Part shown: piece after piece, positions 61,701 to 64,000 of the stretch | How positions within the stretch are numbered: position 1 is the first letter of the stretch | Layout of the letters: every line of letters begins with the position of its first letter | Assembly (NCBI GenBank): GCA_005408345.1 | Contig: SEMN01000059.1 | Location: forward strand, 1,077,501-1,141,500 | Source of the DNA: Macquaria australasica | Lineage: Eukaryota; Chordata; Actinopteri; Centrarchiformes; Percichthyidae | DNA length: 64,000 nucleotides | Reading direction: 5' to 3' | Notes under the pieces: model-generated | Told to the model about the DNA's origin: nothing | The model's input: only the letters and a program-made list of their open reading frames with translations | The model's database searches: none | Program-made: the position numbers and the translations under genes

Positions 61701-64000
61701 TTACTGCGCAACAGTTTTTGCCTGGAGACGCTCCGATTGTCAGTGTGACCAAGTTACTCGTCTAAACTGGCCTCACATGTGCATAAGAACACTATCTAGA
61801 AATATAATAATGAAACGGAGGCCACACTGACTAGTGCTGCCTTCAAATAAAAAGCCTACGGTACTTGTGAACTCTGTGAGTCCACTTGCAAAGTCATGAA
61901 TATTACATCAGTGGGTCTTTCAAATGGACTCCTCTCATAAACATGGTAGACACACTTGAAGGCACCGTAAAGTTATTCCATATCAGCCCATCGTCATCAT
62001 GCAGCTCCAGTGGCTCGTAGCTGGTTGTATCACATAAAATGCTGTTTAGCTCATTGTAAAAGTGTCCAGCCACAGCTGCTTATTTTATTTGAATCTTCAG
62101 CTTTGTTAAAGATAGTTTTAGGGCTCTTAACTTTGCCGCTGGCATTATATACACGTTCCTGTGAACCCTGTCATCCGTGTCTTTTTATAAGCTTTCAGAT
62201 ATGCAACAGTTATGTCATATAAAGCTTGCATTAAGCCAACACCCCAAATGATTATGTGGTCTGACACCTCACTGTCCCTCCGCTGAACACCTCCACTGCA
62301 GCTGTCCAACACCTTTTCCTCAAGCGCCAGCATGGAGTCATAATGAGTGTTACATTTGAAGGATGTCAAAGTCATATAAATTCTTATGTGAGTGCTAGGA
62401 TTTTATAAGGACTGATATGAAATTGAAAACGTCAAGATTCAGTGTAATTTGGTATGTTTACAGTGTCATTGAAAAATCAGATTCGCTGTATTCTTTATGA
62501 AGGATTTTTATACTATATTCTACAAGTTGGATATCATCAGCATAGCTTTGAAAATGTACACAAGATTTTACCAAAAAGAAGCATGTTTTGAACTGAGCCT
62601 TGAAGACCCTCATAAGTAAGATTTATTATTTCTGACAAACAGCCTCCATAATGACACAAGATACAGAACGTCAACCTTTTACATGCAGGACAAGAGAGGC
62701 CCGCATTGTTAAAGTAAGGTGTTAAATGTAATGACCCTGTGTATCAAAACCAGTAATCATATCTGCCATGACCAAATGTGATCAAATACAAGTATCCATG
62801 TTAACACGCTTGAACAAGGATAGTGAGTACAGTCAGTACCGCCTTCCAGACTTGGCAACTGTGAAAGTTAAAGAGAAAGTGTTTTTGTGTTGTTTTGGTA
62901 TTTCTGCTACAAGGATGGAAAATGTTTGACATGTCAACAGGATTTTTCTCATTATTTTGGATATAACTCAGCTAAAGGTTAAAATATCTTTAAATCTTAT
63001 CTTTGAATGAATGAAGTGACACACAGGGTTCAGATTATAATGGTTAGGTCAGTACTTCTTCTAATAATCTTATTATTAGTGAAATTAATTAGATAAAATG
63101 ATAAATCTAAAAGGAAGACATTTACTCTAAATGCTCTAAACTATATAACTATTTATGCATAAATGGAAAACCACTTTGACTCAGGGGAGTTTTATTTGGA
63201 CATCCATTGTCACCCTGTTGCAGTGTTTGGAAGAATGTGTAATGAAGCTATGATAAATGTTGATTTGTCTTTCATAAATTAATCATCATGCATGGCGTGA
63301 GTATGAAAGTGTTCCGCAAACTTTTTGAATAGAAAGTAGTATCTATATCAATATTTATTTCAACAACCAGAGGTCACCGCTGTGAATGAAATATATGTAA
63401 TTTAGTGCTAATATGAGATGGTCTTGTGCTCCATTTTTCTTTTTTATGCAGCTCTACTTTGGTAGCAGACACAATTATGCCTTACTTGTTAAATTGACCG
63501 TTATGGTACGATAAGCTGCAAGTTCACAGAATTTATCTACATTAATTCTACCCAATTACCTTGCACATCAAAGAAAGCTTGCAGCATTTTTTTTGTAGGT
63601 ATTTTACCTTTCTCTCTTTGTATCAGGATGTGTATTATCATATGATGTCAGTTGGACTGAAAAAAAGAAAAGGGAATAACTCCAGTTTCGTGTCTAGGTC
63701 ATGCTGAAACTAGAGAGTAACAGTAGCTGATAGTGTTAATTGCTCTTGTTGATCTTAATATACACTAAGGTCCTGTTAATGTAATAATAATGTTAATATA
63801 TTCACACACACACACACACACTGTTTTTAGCTGAGATTTCGTGTGATTTACTAAACGATAAAACTGATCACTGGCTTTCCACCAATTTTTTTTTTTTTTT
63901 TTTTTTGCAGGGAACCTTTGGACCCATATTTCTTGGGGATGTTTCGTCCCACTGGGAGATGCATGACGGGAGTGCAAAGGGAGCCAGGAGATTCATTGGA
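7032..64000 (+). CDS. eys: eys (eyes shut homolog), partial gene, 18 exons
   Basis: Exons: 7032-7128, 7519-7626, 9051-9196, 16063-16234, 16589-16667, 17100-17299, 21534-21658, 22218-22342, 23035-23248, 28730-28920, 29095-29186, 31761-31911, 32113-32225, 32715-32962, 39677-39853, 49615-49765, 59193-59301, 63911-64000 (continuing). All visible junctions are GT-AG, and the phases agree throughout, giving 862 codons. Residue numbers in the exon entries count from the first complete codon, at 7034. Domain order is tandem EGF, Thr/Pro linker, LamG1, Thr linker, EGF, LamG2. The family is a secreted photoreceptor matrix protein near the connecting cilium. I name EYS because LamG1, the single EGF and the start of LamG2 match my memory of vertebrate EYS, and because many small exons sit in large introns. 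CRB1/CRB2 share the EGF-LamG layout but have large LamG exons. Both gene ends lie outside the window. Confidence 0.87.
7129..7518 (+). other. eys intron 1
   Basis: A 390-bp phase-2 intron. Apart from a short T run near 7420 I see nothing in it except the splice signals. Confidence 0.85.
7519..7626 (+). CDS. eys: eys exon 2: end of one EGF, start of the next
   Basis: Acceptor TTTTCCAG ends at 7518; the donor is the consensus GTAAGT at 7627. Phase 2 in, phase 2 out; residues 33-67. It finishes the repeat begun in exon 1 (CDCNMGFSGLHCEE) and opens another calcium-binding repeat (DINECASSPCHN). CQDLVNKF gives a second beta-hydroxylation site when joined to exon 3. C-A-S-S-P-C fits the O-glucose consensus. 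The first glycine-aromatic region of the repeat is normal. Confidence 0.93.
7627..9050 (+). other. eys intron 2
   Basis: A 1.4-kb phase-2 intron. It contains an (AC)n microsatellite at 8839-8872 and otherwise nothing I recognise. The open frame at 8075-8299 has no domain signature. Confidence 0.8.
8839..8872. repeat. (AC)17 microsatellite
   Basis: Uninterrupted AC dinucleotides. They generate a spurious minus-strand frame with repeated Cys-Val. Confidence 0.97.
9051..9196 (+). CDS. eys: eys exon 3: EGF-like repeats
   Basis: Acceptor TTCTTTAG ends at 9050. The donor at 9197 is GTAGCT, a rather weak match to consensus. Phase 2 in, phase 1 out; residues 69-116. It completes one EGF repeat (FHCICPPGYFGTLCDL) and encodes most of the next, from DVNECEVSPC to CVCRPGYS. 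CINTPGGF fits the beta-hydroxylation consensus with Asn. The C1-C2 loop (C-E-V-S-P-C) has valine where the O-glucose serine would be, unlike its neighbours. Confidence 0.93.
9556..9623. repeat. (GT)n compound microsatellite
   Basis: Two GT tracts (9556-9575 and 9585-9623) are separated by a short interruption containing TATACAGTAC. It lies about 360 bp downstream of exon 3. Confidence 0.96.
13151..13394. mobile_element. MITE-like element with TTAA ends
   Basis: The left end (AGGGTCAAATCACCCAAATT after TTAA at 13151-13154) and the right end (reverse complement close to AAGGCCAGTTTACCCAAAAT, before TTAA at 13391-13394) form imperfect terminal inverted repeats of about 20 bp. Flanking TTAA on both sides suggests a piggyBac-type target site. 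No coding capacity. The interior resembles a dispersed repeat I recall from percomorph fish; that part is memory. Confidence 0.65.
13571..13834. mobile_element. short non-autonomous hAT-like transposon with 8-bp target duplication
   Basis: An 8-bp direct repeat GTTTAGAT lies immediately outside both ends (13563-13570 and 13835-13842). The ends are degenerate inverted repeats, TAGGACTACACC on the left against TACAGCTGAAAT read inward from the right. An 8-bp duplication is the hallmark of hAT transposons. The 264-bp body contains repeated ATCGATTA/TTGATTAATTGACTAAT motifs and no open frame, so it depends on an enzyme from elsewhere. Confidence 0.8.
15965..15981. repeat. C17 homopolymer
   Basis: Seventeen consecutive cytosines, about 80 bp before exon 4. 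Likely to vary in length and hard to sequence. Confidence 0.95.
16063..16234 (+). CDS. eys: eys exon 4: EGF-like repeats
   Basis: Acceptor TTCCTAG ends at 16062; donor GTACAG begins at 16235. Phase 1 in, phase 2 out; residues 118-173. After VRCDV ends the previous repeat, a complete calcium-binding EGF follows (NIDECVSNPCQNSG to GFIGLHCET), and then the start of another (NIDECMSAPCLHG). CIDAPNRY is a beta-hydroxylation match, and both C1-C2 loops fit the O-glucose consensus. The donor is not the best in the gene, and the frame reads on for some codons beyond it, but exon 5 continues the repeat exactly. Confidence 0.92.
16235..16588 (+). other. eys intron 4
   Basis: A 354-bp phase-2 intron with a short (TC)n stretch near 16455. 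Nothing else seen. Confidence 0.85.
16589..16667 (+). CDS. eys: eys exon 5: second half of an EGF repeat
   Basis: A small 79-bp exon. Acceptor CCTCCTCAG ends at 16588; the donor is the consensus GTGAGT at 16668. Phase 2 in, phase 0 out; residues 175-200. It completes the repeat begun in exon 4 (CRDGIYSYSCRCESGWTG, then SRCET) and opens the next with NID. The C2-C3 loop is one residue shorter than in neighbouring repeats (C-L-H-G-S-C). CRDGIYSY fits the hydroxylation consensus. Confidence 0.92.
16668..17099 (+). other. eys intron 5
   Basis: A 432-bp phase-0 intron, AT-rich. No feature recognised. Confidence 0.85.
17100..17299 (+). CDS. eys: eys exon 6: one full EGF and an enlarged EGF start
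   Basis: Acceptor TTTACAG ends at 17099; donor GTGAGT begins at 17300. Phase 0 in, phase 2 out; residues 201-266. The first repeat (DCASSPCLNGGSCVDLIDKY) carries both the O-glucose (C-A-S-S-P-C) and O-fucose (C-L-N-G-G-S-C) consensus sequences. The second repeat has an unusually long C1-C2 loop (CKEAAFNVSLC) with an N-glycosylation sequon NVS, an O-fucose match (CFNGATC) and a second sequon NFT. Its hydroxylation segment is one residue longer than consensus. Confidence 0.93.
17545..17690. repeat. unclassified dispersed repeat, copy A
   Basis: Shares ordered blocks with 33950-34110, including a CAAGCTTTG block, TAAGAGC followed by ACTTG, TAAAGAGTTTGGAGG, and AGCCTTTCCAAAAC near the end. No open frame. 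Family unknown to me; the boundaries are approximate. Confidence 0.6.
19960..20230 (-). pseudogene. Tc1-like transposase relic (DDE catalytic core region)
   Basis: Read on the - strand, 20220 to about 20125 gives GDLHRISYTLSKEGYHSILQ. After frame changes, 20089-20054 gives FQMDNEPDHASK, close to the conserved DDE-transposase segment containing the second catalytic Asp of Tc1 elements. A degraded SQSPDL motif follows (within 19972-20010). These motifs are in the order expected for the C-terminal half of a Tc1-like transposase. Stops and frameshifts show that it is dead. The N-terminal DNA-binding half and the terminal inverted repeats were not located. Confidence 0.75.
21534..21658 (+). CDS. 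eys: eys exon 7: EGF-like repeats
   Basis: Acceptor TTTCCTTAG ends at 21533; donor GTGAGT begins at 21659. Phase 2 in, phase 1 out; residues 268-308. It completes the enlarged repeat (CPPGFMGNFCEV) and encodes a further calcium-binding repeat (DVNECCSVPCHNGAICQ). That repeat has an extra cysteine pair appearance at ECC, since the residue after C1 is also Cys. CQDLINSY is a hydroxylation match and C-C-S-V-P-C fits the O-glucose spacing. Confidence 0.92.
21659..22217 (+). other. eys intron 7
   Basis: A 559-bp phase-1 intron with a short T/G-rich run near 21720. No feature recognised. Confidence 0.85.
22218..22342 (+). CDS. eys: eys exon 8: EGF-like repeats
   Basis: Acceptor TTCCTGGCAG ends at 22217; donor GTGAGG begins at 22343. 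Phase 1 in, phase 0 out; residues 310-350. It ends one repeat (WTGLHCED) and encodes most of the next (DINECLPQPCNQGICIQND to CFCRPGFV). This repeat lacks the O-glucose serine and the hydroxylation consensus, because an insertion (CIQNDPGYGYTC) lengthens the C3-C4 loop. Frame and donor agree with GRNCEH at the start of exon 9. Confidence 0.92.
22343..23034 (+). other. eys intron 8
   Basis: A 692-bp phase-0 intron. Its middle holds an (ACT/AAT)n microsatellite joined to a short repeat tail (22574-22700). The remainder is AT-rich without features. Confidence 0.8.
22574..22700. repeat. trinucleotide repeat plus LINE/SINE-tail-like sequence
   Basis: (TAC)n, (TAA)n and (GAT)n runs at 22574-22635 are followed by TTTATATAGAACTTTTTAAA and by CTACAAAGTGCTTCACATAA. 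I recall this sequence type as a common teleost retroposon end attached to microsatellites. The family is unassigned. Confidence 0.5.
23035..23248 (+). CDS. eys: eys exon 9: degenerate last EGF and Thr/Pro linker
   Basis: Acceptor ATACACAG ends at 23034; donor GTACAG begins at 23249. Phase 0 in, phase 1 out; residues 351-421. GRNCEH closes the previous repeat. NYDDCLLNPCPEAFSCVDG and INKVSC then give only four cysteines; the C5-C6 half of the EGF fold is absent. A Thr/Pro/Val-rich segment of about 40 residues follows, with one NIT-P sequon of doubtful use. This linker leads straight to LamG1 in exon 10. Thr-rich linkers are candidates for O-glycosylation. Confidence 0.9.
23311..24145. mobile_element. 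dispersed repeat copy 1, interrupted by a nested insertion
   Basis: The left part (23311 to about 23450) has TGCTACTACACTCTACTACA and GGGAAATATTGTAC. The right part (23825-24145) ends TTACTTAAGTAAAGGATCTG then CTTCTTCCACCACTG. The same left and right blocks occur in the same order at 36091-36558. No coding capacity. I recall this as an abundant non-autonomous repeat in percomorph fish, but cannot name its family. Positions 23461-23816 are a later insertion. Confidence 0.7.
23461..23816. mobile_element. nested hAT-like MITE
   Basis: The ends are inverted repeats: CAGTGGTTCCTAACC on the left, and CCAAACAACC-type sequence closing with CAACCACTG on the right (reverse complement CAGTGGTTG). The flanks are GATCAAAC (23453-23460) and GACTAAAC (23817-23824), which agree at six of eight bases and look like a diverged 8-bp target duplication. 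The 356-bp body is non-coding. The host repeat resumes on both sides. Confidence 0.7.
28730..28920 (+). CDS. eys: eys exon 10: start of laminin G domain 1
   Basis: Acceptor ATTTCCTAG ends at 28729; donor GTAAAA begins at 28921. Phase 1 in, phase 0 out; residues 423-485. It encodes the first beta strands of LamG1: SSYVHYFGNSYLEFEG, the NNITVRFQT segment with an N-glycosylation sequon, the GTILYAD hydrophobic strand, and FMKLFILDGILQ. LamG domains are jelly-roll folds that bind carbohydrate or protein ligands, often with Ca2+. The LamG1 start resembles vertebrate EYS as I remember it. Confidence 0.92.
29095..29186 (+). CDS. eys: eys exon 11: laminin G domain 1, middle
   Basis: Acceptor ATGTTTCAG ends at 29094; donor GTATGT begins at 29187. 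Phase 0 in, phase 2 out; residues 486-515. The sequence YAFCCNEEEEVTRMST, then VHVDDGKVHIVNI, fits the central strands of a LamG domain. The D-D-G-K-x-H turn before a hydrophobic strand is typical. The two adjacent cysteines are unusual for LamG. Separated from exon 10 by only 174 bp. Confidence 0.92.
29187..31760 (+). other. eys intron 11
   Basis: A 2.6-kb phase-2 intron. I see no repeat or gene I can name. Short frames such as 30238-30486 have no recognisable domain. Confidence 0.75.
31761..31911 (+). CDS. eys: eys exon 12: laminin G domain 1, continued
   Basis: Acceptor CTTTTGTAG ends at 31760; donor GTAAGG begins at 31912. Phase 2 in, phase 0 out; residues 517-566. It encodes QHMTPCEAELTLSG, then the strand HVFTGGLPQQY that precedes the C-terminal disulfide region of a LamG domain. 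The Cys in TPCEAEL is a candidate partner for the CC pair of exon 11. Confidence 0.92.
32113..32225 (+). CDS. eys: eys exon 13: end of laminin G domain 1
   Basis: Acceptor TCCTTAG ends at 32112; the overlapping AG two bases later would break the frame. Donor GTAAAG begins at 32226. Phase 0 in, phase 2 out; residues 567-603. PFHNYSGCIEIIEMNKLRSF is the conserved LamG closing segment with its Cys and an NYS sequon. The final Cys follows in SSNVDQC. LamG1 therefore spans about residues 422-603. Confidence 0.92.
32226..32714 (+). other. eys intron 13
   Basis: A 489-bp phase-2 intron. Nothing recognised beyond the splice signals. The two short introns on either side of exon 11 and exon 13 (28921-29094 and 31912-32112) are likewise featureless. 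Confidence 0.85.
32715..32962 (+). CDS. eys: eys exon 14: Thr-rich linker and EGF between LamG1 and LamG2
   Basis: Acceptor TTTTACAG ends at 32714; donor GTAGGC begins at 32963. Phase 2 in, phase 1 out; residues 605-686. The first half is a mucin-like linker rich in Ser and Thr (for example STTSLTTKSTTSDT). An EGF repeat follows: VCRDGLCRNGGTC, then SCHCPLHFTGTFCEK. This EGF lacks the DxxE calcium-binding start but has the O-fucose consensus C-R-N-G-G-T-C. It is the largest exon in the window. Confidence 0.93.
33019..33091. repeat. (TA)36 microsatellite
   Basis: Uninterrupted TA over 73 bp, starting 57 bp after the exon 14 donor. It creates a spurious Ile-Tyr open frame. Confidence 0.97.
33950..34110. 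repeat. unclassified dispersed repeat, copy B
   Basis: Matches 17545-17690 in order and orientation: a TCAAGCTTTG block, TAAGAGCAATACTTGG, TAAAGAGTTTGGAGG and AGCCTTTCCAAAACC. The copies are strongly diverged. Non-coding; family unknown. Confidence 0.6.
35645..35745. repeat. short retroposon-tail-like sequence
   Basis: GTCAAGTCAGTTTTATTTAT followed by ATGGCAC, and about 80 bp later GGAAAAACTCCC, is a pattern I recall from abundant teleost retroposon ends. No tRNA-like head was found. Assignment rests on memory of the pattern. Confidence 0.45.
36091..36558. mobile_element. dispersed repeat copy 2, with different interior
   Basis: The left block (36091-36205: ACTCCTACTCCACTACA, GGAAATATTGTAC, TTTGCAGATTAAGGTTTTG) and the right block (about 36465-36558: AACAGAGTAGTTTTACATTG, ending CTTCCTCCACCACT) match the two halves of 23311-24145. 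The interior (about 36210-36460) is unrelated to that copy's interior and looks like a separate repeat. Non-coding. Confidence 0.65.
37739..37771. repeat. (TA)n microsatellite
   Basis: About 16 uninterrupted TA units. Confidence 0.96.
39677..39853 (+). CDS. eys: eys exon 15: start of laminin G domain 2
   Basis: Acceptor TTGTTTCTAG ends at 39676; donor GTGAGT begins at 39854. Phase 1 in, phase 1 out; residues 688-745. It encodes VYIPSFDGTSYLELQPLAS, a polar insert (PSGASNNLPATVKD), then VILYLTVKTRSTQGTILY. This is the characteristic opening of a LamG domain, with the G-T-I-L-Y strand also seen in exon 10. The preceding EGF in exon 14 joins directly to it. Confidence 0.92.
40270..40790. mobile_element. 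foldback (long inverted repeat) element
   Basis: The two halves are inverted copies. The left arm (40270-40365) contains AGAGTTAGATGAGAA, CTACAGCCAGGAGACGG and GCATAAAGACTGGA. The right arm (40690-40775) contains TCCAGTCTTTATGC, CGACTTCTGGCTGTAG and CTCATCTGACTCTTGG. In the centre, 40527-40544 and 40603-40620 are an exact 18-bp inverted pair. Non-coding. I recall the arms as an abundant percomorph repeat; the superfamily is not certain. Confidence 0.75.
44413..44453. repeat. (GA)n purine-rich tract
   Basis: Interrupted GAGA repeats. Confidence 0.85.
45710..45790. repeat. fragment of a dispersed element
   Basis: ACACTCAGTGTCCCCTCTAT followed by TAGGTTCACCTGTACA resembles the end of a DNA-transposon-derived repeat I recall as common in fish. 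Only one end is visible. Confidence 0.45.
46080..46800 (-). pseudogene. non-LTR retrotransposon reverse-transcriptase relic
   Basis: On the - strand, 46753-46733 reads VPQGSIL and 46708-46694 reads MLPVG in the same frame. That is the conserved reverse-transcriptase motif preceding the YADD box of LINE-type elements. Sequence further left (46080-46560) matches in style an antisense dispersed repeat I recall from teleosts. Stops and frameshifts are frequent, so it is a dead copy. No 5' endonuclease or 3' tail was identified; boundaries are approximate. Confidence 0.6.
48140..49060 (+). pseudogene. probable DIRS-like (tyrosine recombinase) retroelement relic
   Basis: On the + strand, 48477-48533 reads VILVAPDSMMALWYAEII. 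An open frame at 48596-48937 contains GLVHQGLSD, FHRWCGGRG and, in another frame, SQGVFSRDWS. Positions 49008-49052 read VTDLYVIWSIQAECF. These resemble, in order, the end of the RNase H region and the N-terminal part of the tyrosine recombinase of DIRS-like retroelements as I remember them. Several frameshifts are needed. The catalytic R-H-R-Y residues were not located, so the class is an inference. Confidence 0.5.
49615..49765 (+). CDS. eys: eys exon 16: laminin G domain 2, continued
   Basis: Acceptor CCATTTCAG ends at 49614; a second AG five bases later would break the frame. Donor GTATGA begins at 49766. Phase 1 in, phase 2 out; residues 747-795. It encodes QEQNFGDQFLHVFLQDG, then AKLGCGVSHVLT and the strand RWIPITIR. 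The D-Q-F-L-H-V-F strand and GCG motif agree with LamG2 of EYS as I recall it. Confidence 0.92.
51751..51756 (-). terminator. AATAAA polyadenylation signal on - strand
   Basis: AATAAA read on the - strand, about 110 bp downstream of the stop codons of the cysteine-rich minus-strand frames. On its own it is a common hexamer in AT-rich DNA; it is listed because of the upstream cluster at 52123-52182. Confidence 0.35.
51838..52048 (-). other. overlapping cysteine-rich open frames on - strand, unassigned
   Basis: Two minus-strand frames stay open over the same segment. One (51866-52048, after an in-frame TAA) reads CVCTTETEDQLCIGKQCDQ and, further on, KECKRMWIRFSVWYRICC; it has six or more cysteines but no ATG at its start. 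The other (51838-52044) is basic and Ser-rich. A + strand frame is also open (51872-52078). I do not recognise any of them. They may be a terminal exon of an antisense gene or only a GC-richer patch with few stops. Confidence 0.3.
52123..52182 (-). promoter_or_regulatory. minus-strand promoter-like cluster: TATA, octamer, CRE-like
   Basis: Read on the - strand in order: TGATGTCA-type CRE-like site (52173-52182), octamer ATTTGCAT (52159-52166) and TATA-like ATAAATAG (52123-52130). The octamer-to-TATA distance is about 30 bp. The implied start lies near 52100, just ahead of the open frames at 51838-52048. Each motif alone is weak evidence; the order and spacing are what make it a candidate. Confidence 0.4.
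54530..54660. repeat. retroposon-derived repeat fragment
   Basis: CATTTAGCAGACATTTTTGT followed by CCAAAGCGACTTCC, and later TTGCTCAAGACACTTTGACA with GTGGACAGGGTGAGCCAGGG, is a pattern I recall as a widespread teleost SINE/LINE-derived repeat. No complete element is visible. Confidence 0.6.
57893..57914. repeat. (GT)n microsatellite
   Basis: About ten uninterrupted GT units. Confidence 0.93.
58612..58671. repeat. (ATT)n microsatellite
   Basis: ATT/TTA trinucleotides with two short interruptions, 60 bp. Confidence 0.95.
59193..59301 (+). CDS. eys: eys exon 17: laminin G domain 2, continued
   Basis: Acceptor CTCTCAACAG, with a strong CT tract, ends at 59192; donor GTAACC begins at 59302. 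Phase 2 in, phase 0 out; residues 797-832. It encodes YNLPVGKLGGSCRIEIAADN, an NGT sequon and then EEYVSHPLSE. The S-C-R-I-E-I strand and the P-V-G-x-L-G turn fit the later part of a LamG domain. Confidence 0.92.
60506..60575. repeat. imperfect hairpin, arms about 27-30 nt
   Basis: Arm 60506-60532 (CATGCTCACCTGTTAC, then ATTATTTGCCA) pairs with 60546-60575, whose reverse complement is CATGCTCGCCATTAAGG, then ACATTACTTGCCA. The loop is 13 bases. A few mismatches and a small bulge are present. It could be a decayed palindromic element or a folded RNA. Confidence 0.65.
61120..61257 (-). repeat. retroposon-like segment, antisense
   Basis: On the - strand the run containing CAAAGGGCTTTACAATCTGT, then ACACCCTCTATCCTTAGACC, resembles the 3' portion of an abundant teleost retroposon as I recall it. 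Not assigned to a family; it may be part of the same relic as 62515-62605. Confidence 0.4.
61400..61446. repeat. (TAA/TAG)n tract
   Basis: Imperfect trinucleotide repeats of AATAATAG type. Confidence 0.85.
62515..62605 (-). pseudogene. LINE reverse-transcriptase fragment with YADD box
   Basis: On the - strand, 62602-62591 reads QGSV and 62544-62521 reads YADDIQLV, the catalytic motif of reverse transcriptases. The spacing between them is shorter than in an intact enzyme and they lie in different frames, so the copy has deletions. It lies in the same orientation as the relic at 46080-46800 and may be the same family. Confidence 0.6.
63802..63821. repeat. (CA)n microsatellite
   Basis: Ten uninterrupted CA units, about 90 bp before exon 18. 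Confidence 0.95.
63911..64000 (+). CDS. eys: eys exon 18 (partial): laminin G domain 2, continued
   Basis: Acceptor TTTTTTGCAG ends at 63910; the exon runs off the window. Phase 0 in; residues 833-862 are visible. GTFGPIFLGDVSSHWEMHDG is the LamG strand G-P-I-F-L-G-D that precedes the closing disulfide region. The sequence ends at ARRFIG, where a conserved G-C segment would be expected next. The rest of LamG2 and the downstream EGF and LamG domains of eys lie outside. Confidence 0.9.

Larger units (their letters stand above)
59302..63910 (+). other. eys intron 17
   Basis: A 4.6-kb phase-0 intron. It holds an imperfect hairpin (60506-60575), an antisense retroposon-like segment (about 61120-61257), a TAA-rich tract (61400-61445), a reverse-transcriptase relic (about 62515-62605), an AC tract (63802-63821) and a T21 run at the acceptor. 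Confidence 0.75.

Noticed and set aside
7032..64000. Identity as a Crumbs gene (CRB1/CRB2)
   Set aside because: Crumbs also alternates EGF and LamG domains, but its LamG domains are encoded by a few large exons. The LamG1, linker EGF and LamG2 sequences here resemble EYS as I remember it. An alignment would settle it.

Overview
This window is vertebrate genomic DNA. It shows AT-rich introns, GT-AG splice sites, dinucleotide microsatellites and dispersed repeats of types I recall from spiny-rayed (percomorph) teleost fish. The phase-consistent exons identify one gene on the + strand, an orthologue of eyes shut homolog (eys). eys encodes a very large secreted photoreceptor protein made of EGF-like and laminin G domains. 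It lies in the extracellular matrix around the photoreceptor and its ciliary region, and loss of it causes retinal degeneration in humans and zebrafish. The species is inferred only to the level of teleost.

The gene enters from the left and leaves on the right. Eighteen exons between 7032 and 64000 join without a break in phase into 862 complete codons. Exons 1-9 (7032-23248) encode the tail of one EGF repeat, nine complete EGF-like repeats in tandem, and a shortened four-cysteine repeat that runs into a Thr/Pro-rich linker. Exons 10-13 (28730-32225) encode the first laminin G domain. Exon 14 (32715-32962) encodes a Thr-rich linker and one more EGF repeat. Exons 15-18 (39677 to the window end) encode most of the second laminin G domain, which is cut by the window edge. 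The first 7 kb is the end of an intron; the upstream exons and the promoter are outside the window.

The rest is intron. Intron 3 holds two short non-autonomous DNA transposons with readable target-site duplications. Intron 6 holds a decayed Tc1-like transposase on the - strand. Intron 9 holds a repeat interrupted by a second, nested element. Intron 15 is the richest: a long foldback element, an antisense non-LTR reverse-transcriptase relic, and a probable tyrosine-recombinase (DIRS-like) retroelement relic. Intron 16 holds an antisense cluster of octamer, CRE-like and TATA-like motifs, followed by cysteine-rich open frames and an AATAAA; it could be a nested minus-strand gene. Intron 17 carries a second antisense reverse-transcriptase relic.

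I saw no bacterial or viral genes, no CRISPR array, no rRNA or tRNA, and no second protein gene I could support with confidence. The points most worth checking are the intron 16 antisense cluster, the very short linker before the first laminin G domain, and the intron 15 retroelement.
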